From the NCBI GenBank assembly GCA_029238215.1, contig JAQWGN010000010.1, forward strand, positions 1 to 64,000: a stretch of DNA of 64,000 nucleotides, written 5' to 3'. How positions within the stretch are numbered: position 1 is the first letter of the stretch; each line of letters opens with the position of its first letter. Position numbers and translations under genes: made by a program. Source of the stretch: Flavobacteriaceae bacterium. Its GTDB lineage: Bacteria > Bacteroidota > Bacteroidia > Flavobacteriales > Flavobacteriaceae. The notes under the pieces are model-generated. The model was not told where the DNA came from and searched no databases. It saw only the letters and a list, made by a program, of their open reading frames with translations. Positions 27,102 through 35,697 of this stretch are shown here, in pieces.

Positions 27102-27189
27102 ACGTTTTTATTTTAAGTTAGTATCAGGTGTTGTGTTGTGGCCGTAGATACCCTATGAAAAACCGAATGATGCGGATGCTTTTATGTGC

Positions 27190-27459
27190 TTACTTTCTAA
27201 TGCCCAATTCTTTAATCAGGGATCGATAGCGTTCGATGTCTTTAGATTTCAAATAATCTAGTAGACTTCTTCGTTTACCAACCAACATGACCAAAGAGCG
27301 CTCTGTATTGTAATCTTTATGATTTTTTTTCAGGTGTCCCGTTAGGTCGTTAATACGTTGGGTGAATAAAGCTATTTGTCCTTCAGTGCTTCCGGTGTCT
27401 TTATCAGACTTTCCGTGCTTTTTGAAGATTTCTACTTTCGCTTCTTTACTTAATGACAT
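27190..27459 (-). CDS. rpsO: 30S ribosomal protein S15
   Basis: 89 residues from the ATG at 27459 (MSLSKEAKVEIFKKHG), which is the standard S15 length; an in-frame extension of 19 residues upstream runs through the leader and is rejected. GSTEGQIALFT, HLKKNHKDYN and LVGKRRSLLDYL are signature segments. S15 binds 16S rRNA early in small-subunit assembly. The order rpsO-pnp is conserved. The promoter box at 27514-27521 and a leader hairpin precede it. Confidence 0.97.
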   Translation of the reverse strand: MSLSKEAKVEIFKKHGKSDKDTGSTEGQIALFTQRINDLTGHLKKNHKDYNTERSLVMLVGKRRSLLDYLKSKDIERYRSLIKELGIRK

Positions 27460-27491
27460 GCCAATATTATTGTAAATGATTTTTATGCAAT

Positions 27492-27508
27492 TCCAAGACG
27501 ATCTTGGA
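27492..27508 (-). other. Hairpin in the rpsO leader
   Basis: An inverted repeat with a 7-bp stem (27492-27498 with 27502-27508) and a 3-base loop lies between the rpsO promoter box and the start codon. It is not followed by a T-run, so it is not a normal terminator. S15 regulates its own leader in several bacteria, which makes this a possible operator, but that is inference. Confidence 0.4.
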
Positions 27509-27513
27509 GGGTG

Positions 27514-27521
27514 CAAATATA
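27514..27521 (-). promoter_or_regulatory. -7 promoter box upstream of rpsO
   Basis: The minus strand reads TATATTTG, a full match to TAnnTTTG, 54 bases upstream of the S15 start. Confidence 0.6.
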
Positions 27522-27540
27522 GAATAATTATCGGTTGGTT

Positions 27541-28404
27541 TTACGCGTCTGTAGAGAGGTTTCTATTTAAGATTAAATCAAGGTATAAGTTGATATTTTT
27601 CTTTAATTCCCTGCGGTGGGTTATGAAGTCGAGAAACCCGTGTTCTTGTAAAAATTCAGCCGTTTGAAATCCGTCTGGCAGATCTTGGCCTGTAGTGTCT
27701 TTTACCACTCGCGGGCCAGCAAAACCAATCAATGCACCTGGTTCAGAAATATTAATGTCCCCAAGCATAGCGAAAGAGGCTGTTGTTCCTCCAGTTGTTG
27801 GATCAGTACATAATGATATATAAGGAATTTTAGCATCAGCAAGTTGGGCGAGCTTTGCTGAGGTTTTAGCCATTTGCATTAATGATAGCGCTGCTTCCAT
27901 CATTCGCGCACCACCCGATTTGGAAATCATTACAAATGGGATATTATGTTTTAAAGCATAATCAGCGGCACGGTATATTTTTTCACCTACTACCGAGCCC
28001 ATAGAACCGCCAATAAAACCAAAATCCATACACGATACTACCAGTTTATTACCGTTTGACAATCCCACAGCCGAACGCACGGCATCTTTCAGATTTGTTT
28101 TCTTTTGAGCAGCCTTAATACGGTCTTTATATTTTTTGGTGTCCTCAAACTTTAAGGGATCTTTTGAAGTCAAGGTAGAATCGAGTTCTTCAAAGGAATT
28201 GTCATCAAATAAAATCTCAAAATATTCCTTGCTGCCTATACGTACGTGGTACCCATCTTCTGGGGAAACATAGAAGTTCTCTGCAAGTTGATCGGTGTCA
28301 ACAATTTTACCTGTTGGCGATTTATACCAGAGCCCTTGAGGAGTGTCCTTTTTCTCATGGGTTTGAGTTTGTATCCCCTTTTCGGTACGTTTAAACCAAG
28401 ACAT
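27541..28404 (-). CDS. accD: Acetyl-CoA carboxylase carboxyltransferase beta subunit, without zinc-ribbon cysteines
   Basis: 287 residues. The carboxyltransferase core is clear: [60 protein letters not shown] and GFAGPRVV. The enzyme moves carboxyl from carboxybiotin to acetyl-CoA to make malonyl-CoA for fatty acids. In most bacteria the N-terminus has a four-Cys zinc ribbon. Here the positions read SPTG (in [13 protein letters not shown]) and SPED (in [12 protein letters not shown]), so all four Cys are gone while the surrounding residues still align. The reading frame and flanks look normal, so this is a real feature of this protein, not damage. Confidence 0.95.
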   Translation of the reverse strand: MSWFKRTEKGIQTQTHEKKDTPQGLWYKSPTGKIVDTDQLAENFYVSPEDGYHVRIGSKEYFEILFDDNSFEELDSTLTSKDPLKFEDTKKYKDRIKAAQKKTNLKDAVRSAVGLSNGNKLVVSCMDFGFIGGSMGSVVGEKIYRAADYALKHNIPFVMISKSGGARMMEAALSLMQMAKTSAKLAQLADAKIPYISLCTDPTTGGTTASFAMLGDINISEPGALIGFAGPRVVKDTTGQDLPDGFQTAEFLQEHGFLDFITHRRELKKNINLYLDLILNRNLSTDA

Positions 28405-28420
28405 AGGCGTAGAATTTTAT

Positions 28421-28428
28421 CAAATATA
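28421..28428 (-). promoter_or_regulatory. -7 promoter box upstream of accD
   Basis: The minus strand reads TATATTTG, matching TAnnTTTG, 16 bases upstream of the accD start, inside the short gap after fbaA. Confidence 0.55.
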
Positions 28429-28442
28429 TAAAACCCTAGAAA

Positions 28443-29510
28443 CTAGAGGGTGTTGACGTTATTGAGGTCTTCGAAGGCTTGTTCCAAACGAGTAACAAAT
28501 GCTTTTTGTCCTTCGCGTAACCATACGCGTGGATCGTAAAACTTTTTGTTAGGCACATCATCACCTTCTGGATTTCCAATTTGTTGTTGAAGGTAACCCG
28601 ATTTGTCTTGGATGTAATCACGAACCCCAGACATGTACGCATATTGCATATCGGTATCAATGTTCATTTTGATTACTCCATAGCTAATCCCTTCGCGGAT
28701 TTCTTCAACAGTAGACCCTGAACCTCCATGGAAAACGAAGTCTATCGTGTTGGGAGCAACATGATATTTTTCACTTACATGCTCTTGAGAATTCTTTAAT
28801 ATTTTTGGTGTAAGCTTAACATTTCCAGGCTTGTACACACCATGCACGTTTCCAAAAGCAGCAGCAATTGTAAATCGAGGACTTATTTTAGATAATTCTT
28901 CAAATGCATAAGCTACTTCTTCTGGCTGCGTATAAAGTTTAGAGCTATCAATGTCAGTATTATCGACACCATCTTCTTCACCTCCTGTAACACCAAGCTC
29001 AATTTCAAGCGTCATATCCATTTTTGCCATGCGCTCTAAATATGTTTTGCAGATTTCGATGTTTTCTTCAATGGGTTCTTCAGAAAGGTCTATCATGTGT
29101 GAACTAAATAATGATTTTCCTGTTTCTGCGAAGTGTTTTTCACTGGCGTCAAGTAACCCATCAATCCAAGGAAGAAGTTTTTTTGCAGCATGATCGGTGT
29201 GAAGAATAACACTAACACCATATAGCTCGGCCATTTGGTGTACATGTTTTGCTCCTGCAACAGCTCCTGCAATAGCAGCACGTTGATTTTCGTTAGATAG
29301 CCCTTTTCCAGCGTTAAACTGAGCACCCCCGTTCGAAAATTGAACGATAACAGGTGCGTTGAGTTTAGCAGCTGTTTCTAGTACAGCGTTAGTGGAATCA
29401 GACCCAATTACATTTACAGCAGGGAGCGCAAATTGTTTGGATTTAGCTAAAGCAAAAATTTCTTGGACTTGGTTGCCGGTTGCAACACCTGGCTTAATGG
29501 AGTGAGACAT
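28443..29510 (-). CDS. fbaA: Class II fructose-bisphosphate aldolase
   Basis: 355 residues from the ATG at 29510 (MSHSIKPGVATGNQV); nine more in-frame residues upstream are rejected as they overlap the promoter box. Zinc-binding and substrate motifs are seen: ILHTDHAAKKLLPW, LEIELGVTGGEEDGVDN, FGNVHGVYKPGNV, FVFHGGSGST and MNIDTDMQYAY. The length and sequence are of the class IIA (E. coli FbaA) type. It splits fructose 1,6-bisphosphate in glycolysis and works in reverse in gluconeogenesis, which matters when the cell grows on pyruvate-forming sugar routes. Confidence 0.96.
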   Translation of the reverse strand: MSHSIKPGVATGNQVQEIFALAKSKQFALPAVNVIGSDSTNAVLETAAKLNAPVIVQFSNGGAQFNAGKGLSNENQRAAIAGAVAGAKHVHQMAELYGVSVILHTDHAAKKLLPWIDGLLDASEKHFAETGKSLFSSHMIDLSEEPIEENIEICKTYLERMAKMDMTLEIELGVTGGEEDGVDNTDIDSSKLYTQPEEVAYAFEELSKISPRFTIAAAFGNVHGVYKPGNVKLTPKILKNSQEHVSEKYHVAPNTIDFVFHGGSGSTVEEIREGISYGVIKMNIDTDMQYAYMSGVRDYIQDKSGYLQQQIGNPEGDDVPNKKFYDPRVWLREGQKAFVTRLEQAFEDLNNVNTL

Positions 29511-29534
29511 TTTAATGTATTGTTTAATTTGTCG

Positions 29535-29542
29535 CAAAAATA
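29535..29542 (-). promoter_or_regulatory. -7 promoter box upstream of fbaA
   Basis: The minus strand reads TATTTTTG, matching TAnnTTTG, 24 bases upstream of the fbaA start. Confidence 0.55.
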
Positions 29543-29558
29543 GGAAACAATTATGGGC

Positions 29559-32069
29559 TTAGAAAGGATAATTTATACCAAGTGTAGGATTAGCATTATT
29601 TAAGGTATAATTAAAATCCCATCGATCACCTTCTGGGAGCACAGGATTGTGTGTTTTGAAGCCCATGTCAACCCTTAAAAGGAAGAGACCAAAATCATAT
29701 CGAAGTCCAAAACCAGAACCTACGGCAAGCTCGTTTAAATCTTGAAATCCATCAAACCTTCTTGTACCTTCTTTTACATTATCTGCCACATTCCAAATAT
29801 TGCCCACATCAACAAAAAGCCCGCCTTTAAGTGACCCAATTAAATCAAAACGATATTCTACATTAAATGCTAATTTTAAATTTGCTTCGTTGAATTCATT
29901 TCCGGTATTACTGGAGCCAGGACCAAGACGGTATACTTCCCAAGCCCTGTTGTCGTATGCGCCACCCGCAAAAAAAGAACGGTTAAAAGGAATATTATCT
30001 GCGTTTCCATAAGGTATAGCTACTCCAGCGAAACCTCTAGCTGCTAGTACTTGACTTTCTGTAATACGCCAATGCTTAATCCAATCAGTTTCAATTTTTA
30101 TGTATTGGCTAAAGGGGACATCTAGAAACAAGTATTTTCCATTTGATTGCTCTAAATTAAATGGTTTTGCTATTGCTTGTAATAGATTGCCTGCCCAAGA
30201 AATATTTGCTCTAAACTGCGTGAACTCATTATCAAAAGCTCCACTTTTTGATGAATTAAAATACTGAATTCCAGAGCTAAAAATTAAATTGTTCTGGGTC
30301 AGTCTGCTTCTTCGTTCTTCTATGCGTTGTACCCGATTAAAAGCGGCATCTTGCTGTGTAAGGTTTGTATTTCCCGAAATCACATCTTGTATAAATGACT
30401 GTGCGCCAAGAGGAATGATGAGTTTGTCATTTTGCATATAGCCTGGATTAGAATCCGTATCTAATGCTATTGTATTCAATTCACTGTATGCATTTGTGTA
30501 CACACCAAAATAATTTTCTTTATTTTGATTGTTTACAAACTCTACATCAGCGAGGGAAAAGGCCCATTTTCTATTTTTCTTTGGACTCCACTTATATTGA
30601 ATAGACCCAGTCAGGCTTTTCTTATCCAAACCTATGTTTTTTTGAGTAGCGGTCCCAACTCTAAAGATGGTTTGAGGAGCAATTTTTTGTTTATTTAGTT
30701 TCCGTGCAAAAGGGAGTAAAAACTGGGGTGCACGTAGTTGCACATCAAATGCAAATTCAGAAATGGCTACATCTGAAGATCTTCCCAAGGAGCCCCTGCT
30801 TCCAATTTCCAAGGTTTCTGCTCCTCCAAATACATTTAACACACTTAATCCTGAACTAAATGCTATTCCTCGTTTTAAAATATTTGATTGAGTAAGATCC
30901 AGTCCAAAATTTAAGGAATACCTTTTTTTAGGGGTTAAATAGATCGATGCATCTAAAAGTGTTTCTTCTTCATCAGCATAATCATACCGTATTGTTGGAT
31001 AGTCAAAACTTTGTAAACGTGTAAGCTGTTTTAATGTTAGGCTCCTTGCATTATCGCTATACAAATCGGTAGATTTGAAAGGAATTGCATCTCGAAGTAG
31101 GCGTTTGCTATAACGCATTTTTCCTTGACTATAAAAATGAATGCCTTTAAAAAAAGCAATAGAATCGTAAGGGTTGTTTTTAGTATCTCCTGGGTTGCCA
31201 ACAAATACGTTTAAAGTATTCATCTTAGAAACCTTGTATGTTTTTTCAACGGTAATGCCATTTTGGTTTTCGATATGGTTTCGAATATTTATATCTACAG
31301 GAAGGCGGTAATCGAATCCTGTTGAATCAATGCCTACGCTAAAATCTATGGAGTTTAACTGAAAGGGATAAACACCAGCATTACGAAACAATGTAAACAA
31401 TCGATTTCGCTCCTTTTCAAAGTCACTTGTGCGGTATCTGTTGCCTTTTTTAAGAGTACTTTGCGCACTAGTTGCTCGATAAATAGAATCCAAAACCGGA
31501 CTTTCAATTATCGCACTAATGCTGTCTAAAAAATAGGGTGTATTAGTTTCAACATTATAATGGACTTTAGCTTTTTGATTTAAAGTTTCTGCTTTTGTTG
31601 CTACGGCAGCATTAAAATACCCTTCATTAGAGAAAAAAGAACGTAGTTTTTCAGCGTTAGATATTCTGAGTAGTGAGTCAGTTATAACAGGGGGTTCCCC
31701 TGTATTTTTTTTCCATTGCTGAAACCCTAGCTTGTAATTTTTCATTTTAGCTACTTGCTTCGCTGACCAAAGTGCCTGAAGCCGTTTTTGGCGTTTTGGT
31801 TTTTTGACAACCCATTGATCAAATTCGATCGCTGCGCTGTCATTTGCTGATTGGTAAAGCAGTAGCCCAAAAGGGATTCCTAAAAAACGTTTATTGGGTT
31901 TGGGCTGAACGATGTTTTCGACTGAGTCAACAGCAATTTCGTTGTCAACAATAACCGTGTTTTTATGCAACAATACAGTTCCCTCGGGTAAGTGCTGCGT
32001 TGCAGAACATCCTAATATCAATGCCGAAAGCATGAAAAAACCTAGTATTTTTGAAAAATGTGTAGTCAA
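29559..32069 (-). CDS. TamL-like outer-membrane assembly factor (BamA/TamA superfamily lipoprotein)
   Basis: 836 residues. The N-terminus has a lipobox (LILGC), then POTRA-like repeats (for example GNRYRTSDFEKERNRLFTLF and the preceding segment), and the C-terminal ~400 residues form an Omp85 beta-barrel ending in GINYPF with a terminal aromatic. The barrel motif VEYRFDLIGSLKGGLFVDVG is typical of the family. A lipid-anchored TamA relative is the Bacteroidota TamL type, which inserts outer-membrane proteins or works with TamB in lipid transport; no tamB gene is in this window. The start codon is TTG at 32069: the only nearby ATG (residue 13) would leave too short a signal peptide. Confidence 0.85.
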   Translation of the reverse strand: MTTHFSKILGFFMLSALILGCSATQHLPEGTVLLHKNTVIVDNEIAVDSVENIVQPKPNKRFLGIPFGLLLYQSANDSAAIEFDQWVVKKPKRQKRLQALWSAKQVAKMKNYKLGFQQWKKNTGEPPVITDSLLRISNAEKLRSFFSNEGYFNAAVATKAETLNQKAKVHYNVETNTPYFLDSISAIIESPVLDSIYRATSAQSTLKKGNRYRTSDFEKERNRLFTLFRNAGVYPFQLNSIDFSVGIDSTGFDYRLPVDINIRNHIENQNGITVEKTYKVSKMNTLNVFVGNPGDTKNNPYDSIAFFKGIHFYSQGKMRYSKRLLRDAIPFKSTDLYSDNARSLTLKQLTRLQSFDYPTIRYDYADEEETLLDASIYLTPKKRYSLNFGLDLTQSNILKRGIAFSSGLSVLNVFGGAETLEIGSRGSLGRSSDVAISEFAFDVQLRAPQFLLPFARKLNKQKIAPQTIFRVGTATQKNIGLDKKSLTGSIQYKWSPKKNRKWAFSLADVEFVNNQNKENYFGVYTNAYSELNTIALDTDSNPGYMQNDKLIIPLGAQSFIQDVISGNTNLTQQDAAFNRVQRIEERRSRLTQNNLIFSSGIQYFNSSKSGAFDNEFTQFRANISWAGNLLQAIAKPFNLEQSNGKYLFLDVPFSQYIKIETDWIKHWRITESQVLAARGFAGVAIPYGNADNIPFNRSFFAGGAYDNRAWEVYRLGPGSSNTGNEFNEANLKLAFNVEYRFDLIGSLKGGLFVDVGNIWNVADNVKEGTRRFDGFQDLNELAVGSGFGLRYDFGLFLLRVDMGFKTHNPVLPEGDRWDFNYTLNNANPTLGINYPF

Positions 32070-32088
32070 CAGTTATGTTGTGATTATT

Positions 32089-32096
32089 CAAAAATA
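32089..32096 (-). promoter_or_regulatory. -7 promoter box upstream of the TamL gene
   Basis: The minus strand reads TATTTTTG, matching TAnnTTTG, 20 bases upstream of the TTG start. It lies in the gap shared with the divergent RNA methyltransferase gene. Confidence 0.45.
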
Positions 32097-32106
32097 CACC
32101 AAATAC

Positions 32107-32823
32107 ATGGTTACCAAAAACATATTAAAACAGTTAGGCCAATTAGGCCAAAAAAAATACCGAAATCAACACCAACTTTTTTCAGTTGAAGGAGAAAAGG
32201 CAATCCTTACTTTTTTGGAAAACGGGTATGAGTTAATACATTGTTTTGGTCTTGATTTATCAACTTCAACAAGGATTCCATTTGAGGTAATTACATCTGT
32301 TGAAATGAATAAATTGACCAATCTTTCAACGTCTCCTTCATTTTGGGCAGCATTTTCAATCCCAACCGATTTATCTTATGAGCCACAAAAATTAAACCTT
32401 GCTTTGGATGGGGTGCGTGACCCAGGAAATCTTGGAACTATAATTCGCCTTTGTGATTGGTTTGGTATCAAACAATTGCTTTGCTCAACCGATACTGTTG
32501 ATTGTTATAATCCAAAAGTAGTTCAAGCCAGCATGGGGTCACTTTCTACGGTTCAAGTGCATTATGTTGATCTGGCAACTTGTTTTAATACGCACGATTT
32601 GGTTGTTGTTGGAACTACAGTTAGTGGAATTTCTATTTATGATACAACCCTTCCCTCTAACGCTGTTCTTGTTCTAGGAAATGAGGGACATGGTATTTCT
32701 GAAAATATTGCTGCGTTAACTTCAAAAAATGTATCGATTCCATCTTACGGAAACCCTGCTGCTGAAAGTCTTAATGTAGCCATGGCTACAGGAATTTTGT
32801 TAAGCGAATTTTGTAAAGGTTAG
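32107..32823 (+). CDS. TrmH/SpoU-family RNA 2'-O-methyltransferase
   Basis: 238 residues from the ATG at 32107; the frame is open far upstream, but that part overlaps the divergent gene and lacks protein character. The N-terminal substrate-binding part (YRNQHQLFSVEGEKA) and the three SpoU motifs are clear: ALDGVRDPGNLGTIIRLCDW, LVLGNEGHGIS and SIPSYGNPAAESLNVAMATG, which make the deep trefoil knot that binds SAM. It should methylate a ribose 2'-OH of rRNA or tRNA. The target nucleotide is not visible. It ends directly against the facing porT gene. Confidence 0.9.
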   Translation: MVTKNILKQLGQLGQKKYRNQHQLFSVEGEKAILTFLENGYELIHCFGLDLSTSTRIPFEVITSVEMNKLTNLSTSPSFWAAFSIPTDLSYEPQKLNLALDGVRDPGNLGTIIRLCDWFGIKQLLCSTDTVDCYNPKVVQASMGSLSTVQVHYVDLATCFNTHDLVVVGTTVSGISIYDTTLPSNAVLVLGNEGHGISENIAALTSKNVSIPSYGNPAAESLNVAMATGILLSEFCKG

Positions 32824-33531
32824 CTATTCAAAAGTAAATCGAAGAAATACACCACGGGTTTTCATTGATTTAATGTTTTTTGTAAACGGGCTGTTAGGAT
32901 CTTCATCTGGAACAAACTCATCGTTTAATGCAAAAACCCCATGAATGGAAGGGGAAAATTTAAAAAAGGGTAAGTAAATATCAGAACCAATAGCAAATTC
33001 CCAAGCATACATATTGCTTTTCATTCTAAAGGTACCAGATTCATTATCCTCTGAGTTATTTTCTTCGCTAGTTATATTCATATTGTAAGAAAAGCTTCCC
33101 ATTATATATGGACGGGCATTGCGAATGCGTCGTGTATTTAGCTTTATACCAATGGGCAAACGAACATAGTTTGATTTAAGGTTTCGTTCTAAAAGTGGTT
33201 TCGAAAAACTAGTCTTTGAAAATGGAAATAAAATATCTCGTTCAACAAAGGCAACCCCTGGATGAAAACGGATGTTTAGGAATTCATTAATTCTAAAATC
33301 GGCAAGTAACCCAACATCAAAACTTGGTTTTTGTTTAACCTGAATTCGAAAAGGTTGGCCTGTTGTAGCGGGGTGATACTCCATTTTTGCGCCAACTGAA
33401 TTGATTCCAATATAATATCCAAAACGCAAAAGTTTCTTGTCTTCAATTTTAAGGTTTTCAGACCGGTAGTCTTGACCGTAACCACAAGTTAGGGTTGTGA
33501 AAAAGAGTACAATAAATATAAGAAGTTTCAT
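32824..33531 (-). CDS. porT: PorT-family outer-membrane beta-barrel protein of the type IX secretion system
   Basis: 235 residues with a signal peptide (ends CGYGQ) and a small outer-membrane barrel ending in FLRFTFE with a terminal aromatic pair. KKLLRFGYYIGINSVGAK, NIRFHPGVAFVERDI and SNYVRLPIGIKLNTRR match the PorT/SprT pattern. PorT is needed for T9SS function in Porphyromonas and for gliding in flavobacteria. The gene starts 4 bases inside the end of ubiE, an order common in Flavobacteriia, which supports the call. The window contains two substrates with T9SS tails. Confidence 0.88.
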   Translation of the reverse strand: MKLLIFIVLFFTTLTCGYGQDYRSENLKIEDKKLLRFGYYIGINSVGAKMEYHPATTGQPFRIQVKQKPSFDVGLLADFRINEFLNIRFHPGVAFVERDILFPFSKTSFSKPLLERNLKSNYVRLPIGIKLNTRRIRNARPYIMGSFSYNMNITSEENNSEDNESGTFRMKSNMYAWEFAIGSDIYLPFFKFSPSIHGVFALNDEFVPDEDPNSPFTKNIKSMKTRGVFLRFTFE

Positions 33532-34253
33532 TTTTCGGCTATGTACAGGCTTACCACACCGCCACTTAGTGGTTTGTGCGTTACTTTAGTAAACCCAACA
33601 TCTCTTAATTTATTGCATAATGCAACGCCATCAGGGAAGTGTGCCGCAGATTCTCCAAGATATGCATAGGCTCCTTTATCTTCAGCAAAAAGCTTTCCCA
33701 TTGTTGGAATAAGGATGCGAGACATGATAAAATGTGCTTGCCGCATTGGGAATTTTTTTGGTCGAGATGTTTCAAGTACATACAAACATCCTTTTGGATT
33801 CAAAACCCGAAACATTTCACTTAGGCCTACGCTTAGATTTGCAAAGTTTCGAATACCAAATGCAACAGTCACGGCATCAAATTGTGAATCAAAAGGGAGT
33901 TTTTCGGCATCAGCTATGGCGAGTGTAATTCTGTTGGAGAGCTTTAATTTTTCAAGTTCCGTTGCTTGAACTGCCAACATTTGTGTCGACAAATCTACGG
34001 CATGAATTGAAAGAGTTGCAATAGTACTCATGGCAATAGCAACATCTCCAGTTCCTGTTGCAACGTCCAGTACGCTTGTAGCCTGTTGTTTTCGAACCAA
34101 CGCCACTATTTTTTTTCGCCAACCTTTATCGAGCCCTAAAGATAACACGCGATTTAAGCCGTTGTATTTTTGAGCAATTCGGTCAAACATAAGGGTAACT
34201 TGTTCCTTTTTGGACAGCGTCGAATCTTTGTAAGGAGTGATGTTTTTACTCAT
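33528..34253 (-). CDS. ubiE: Demethylmenaquinone methyltransferase
   Basis: 241 residues from the ATG at 34253; a TTG nine bases upstream is less likely. The SAM-binding motif VLDVATGTGDVAIAM, the segment ADAEKLPFDSQFDAVTVAFGIRNF and the C-terminal GGVVSLYIAEK are diagnostic of UbiE/MenG. In Bacteroidota the product is menaquinone, so the reaction is methylation of demethylmenaquinone. The quinone made here is the electron acceptor of the Na+-NQR encoded further along the window. The end overlaps the porT start by 4 bases. Confidence 0.94.
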   Translation of the reverse strand: MSKNITPYKDSTLSKKEQVTLMFDRIAQKYNGLNRVLSLGLDKGWRKKIVALVRKQQATSVLDVATGTGDVAIAMSTIATLSIHAVDLSTQMLAVQATELEKLKLSNRITLAIADAEKLPFDSQFDAVTVAFGIRNFANLSVGLSEMFRVLNPKGCLYVLETSRPKKFPMRQAHFIMSRILIPTMGKLFAEDKGAYAYLGESAAHFPDGVALCNKLRDVGFTKVTHKPLSGGVVSLYIAEK

Positions 34254-34315
34254 AGCCAGCAAAGGTAACTATTCTGTAGCGTTTGATTAAAATGTATCAC
34301 TGATAATAAACTTGT

Positions 34316-34323
34316 TATATTTG
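34316..34323 (+). promoter_or_regulatory. -7 promoter box upstream of trkA
   Basis: Reads TATATTTG, a full match to TAnnTTTG, 21 bases before the trkA start codon. Confidence 0.6.
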
Positions 34324-34344
34324 CAGTATATAATAGCAATTTAG

Positions 34345-35694
34345 ATGAATATTATCATCGCTGGTGCCAGCGACATTGGCTTTCACTTAGCCAAATTACT
34401 CTCGTTTGAGGCCCAAGATATCACCCTAATCGATCTTGATAAAGAAGCATTAAACTATGCCGAAAATCATTTGGATATTCGTGCAGTAAAAGGAGATCCT
34501 GCAGCTTTGGGTACGCTAAAATTAGGAGGCGTCGCCAATGCTGATATGATGATTGCTGTAACTCCTTCGGAAACAACGAATCTTATGTGTTGCTTACTTG
34601 CAAAACAATTGGGATGTAAACAAACCATAGCCCGTGTTACCGATATTGAATTTGAAAAATATAAAGACGATGTGGACTTTAAGGCTTTAGGCATTGATGA
34701 ATTGGTCTCACCTGAGGAATTAGCAGCTGAAGAAATCCAATTACTTATTCACCAGTCTGCTTTTGAAAACAGCCACGAATTTGAGAATGGAGCATTAACC
34801 ATGATGGGCACCACCTTAGAAGAGGACGCACCTTTTATTGGCAAAACTGTTCGAGAGGCAGCTGCGGTTTTTCCTGGAGTTCATTTTATGCCCATAGCGA
34901 TAAAACGCTTGGAGGGTGTAAATACCATAATTCCAAGAGGCGACACATGCTTTGAACAAGGCGATCAGGTTTATTTCACCACCCTGCCTGAAGGCGTCTC
35001 TGAGTTATACAGCCTAACAGGTGAGGTAAAAAACAAAATTAAAAATGTAATGATTTTGGGAGGAGGTCGCGTTGGTTTTAAAACAGCCGAAGATCTTTGT
35101 AGTAAAGGGATTAATGTAAAACTTATAGAACTTGACAAGGATCGAGCTATTGAAATGGCTGAACGTTTACCCGACACCTTAATTATTCATGGCGATGGAC
35201 GTAATGTAGAGCTGATGCTAGAGGAGAATCTAGATGAAATGGATGCTTTTTTAGGCGTTACTAACGATGCAGAAACAAATATTATGTCTTGCCTTATGGC
35301 AAAGTCAAAGCATGTTCACAAAATCATTGCTCTTATAGAAAACATGGATTACTTTGAACTTACAAAGTCCATAGGGGTAGATACCTTAGTGAATAAAAAG
35401 ATGCTAACAGCAAATACCATATTTCGATATATACGAAGGGGAGAGGTAGTAGATTTGGCAAAACTCAATAATATGGATGCTGAAATTGTAGAGTTTAAAG
35501 TGAAAACAGGCGCTAAGGTTATTGGCAAATCCATTAAAGATTTAGATTTCCCTAAAACGGCTACAATTGGTGGGGTTGTTCGAAATGGTGTTGGTATTAT
35601 TGCATTAGGAGATTTTGTTATTGAAGATGAAGATCTTGTGCTGGTTTGCTGTTTACCGCAATCCATCAGAAGAGTAGAGCAACTTTTTTTATAA
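34345..35694 (+). CDS. trkA: Trk potassium uptake regulatory subunit TrkA
   Basis: 449 residues with the duplicated layout of TrkA: two RCK-N Rossmann units (IIIAGASDIGFHLAKLL at the start and VMILGGGRVGFKTAEDL near residue 234), each followed by a C-terminal ligand-binding half. In the first unit the usual GxGxxG is AGASDIG, as in other TrkA proteins. TrkA binds NAD(H) or nucleotides and gates the TrkH channel from the cytoplasmic side. The trkH gene follows after 3 bases, so the two subunits are made together. Confidence 0.95.
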   Translation: MNIIIAGASDIGFHLAKLLSFEAQDITLIDLDKEALNYAENHLDIRAVKGDPAALGTLKLGGVANADMMIAVTPSETTNLMCCLLAKQLGCKQTIARVTDIEFEKYKDDVDFKALGIDELVSPEELAAEEIQLLIHQSAFENSHEFENGALTMMGTTLEEDAPFIGKTVREAAAVFPGVHFMPIAIKRLEGVNTIIPRGDTCFEQGDQVYFTTLPEGVSELYSLTGEVKNKIKNVMILGGGRVGFKTAEDLCSKGINVKLIELDKDRAIEMAERLPDTLIIHGDGRNVELMLEENLDEMDAFLGVTNDAETNIMSCLMAKSKHVHKIIALIENMDYFELTKSIGVDTLVNKKMLTANTIFRYIRRGEVVDLAKLNNMDAEIVEFKVKTGAKVIGKSIKDLDFPKTATIGGVVRNGVGIIALGDFVIEDEDLVLVCCLPQSIRRVEQLFL

Positions 35695-35697
35695 GCC

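Noticed and set aside
27102-27189. Terminator between rpsO and pnp
   Set aside because: Only a weak CCG/CGG pairing was seen; read-through into pnp is expected.
28429-28455. Terminator between fbaA and accD
   Set aside because: The inverted repeat around CCCTAG/CTAGAGGG is interrupted and short, with no T-run of note.
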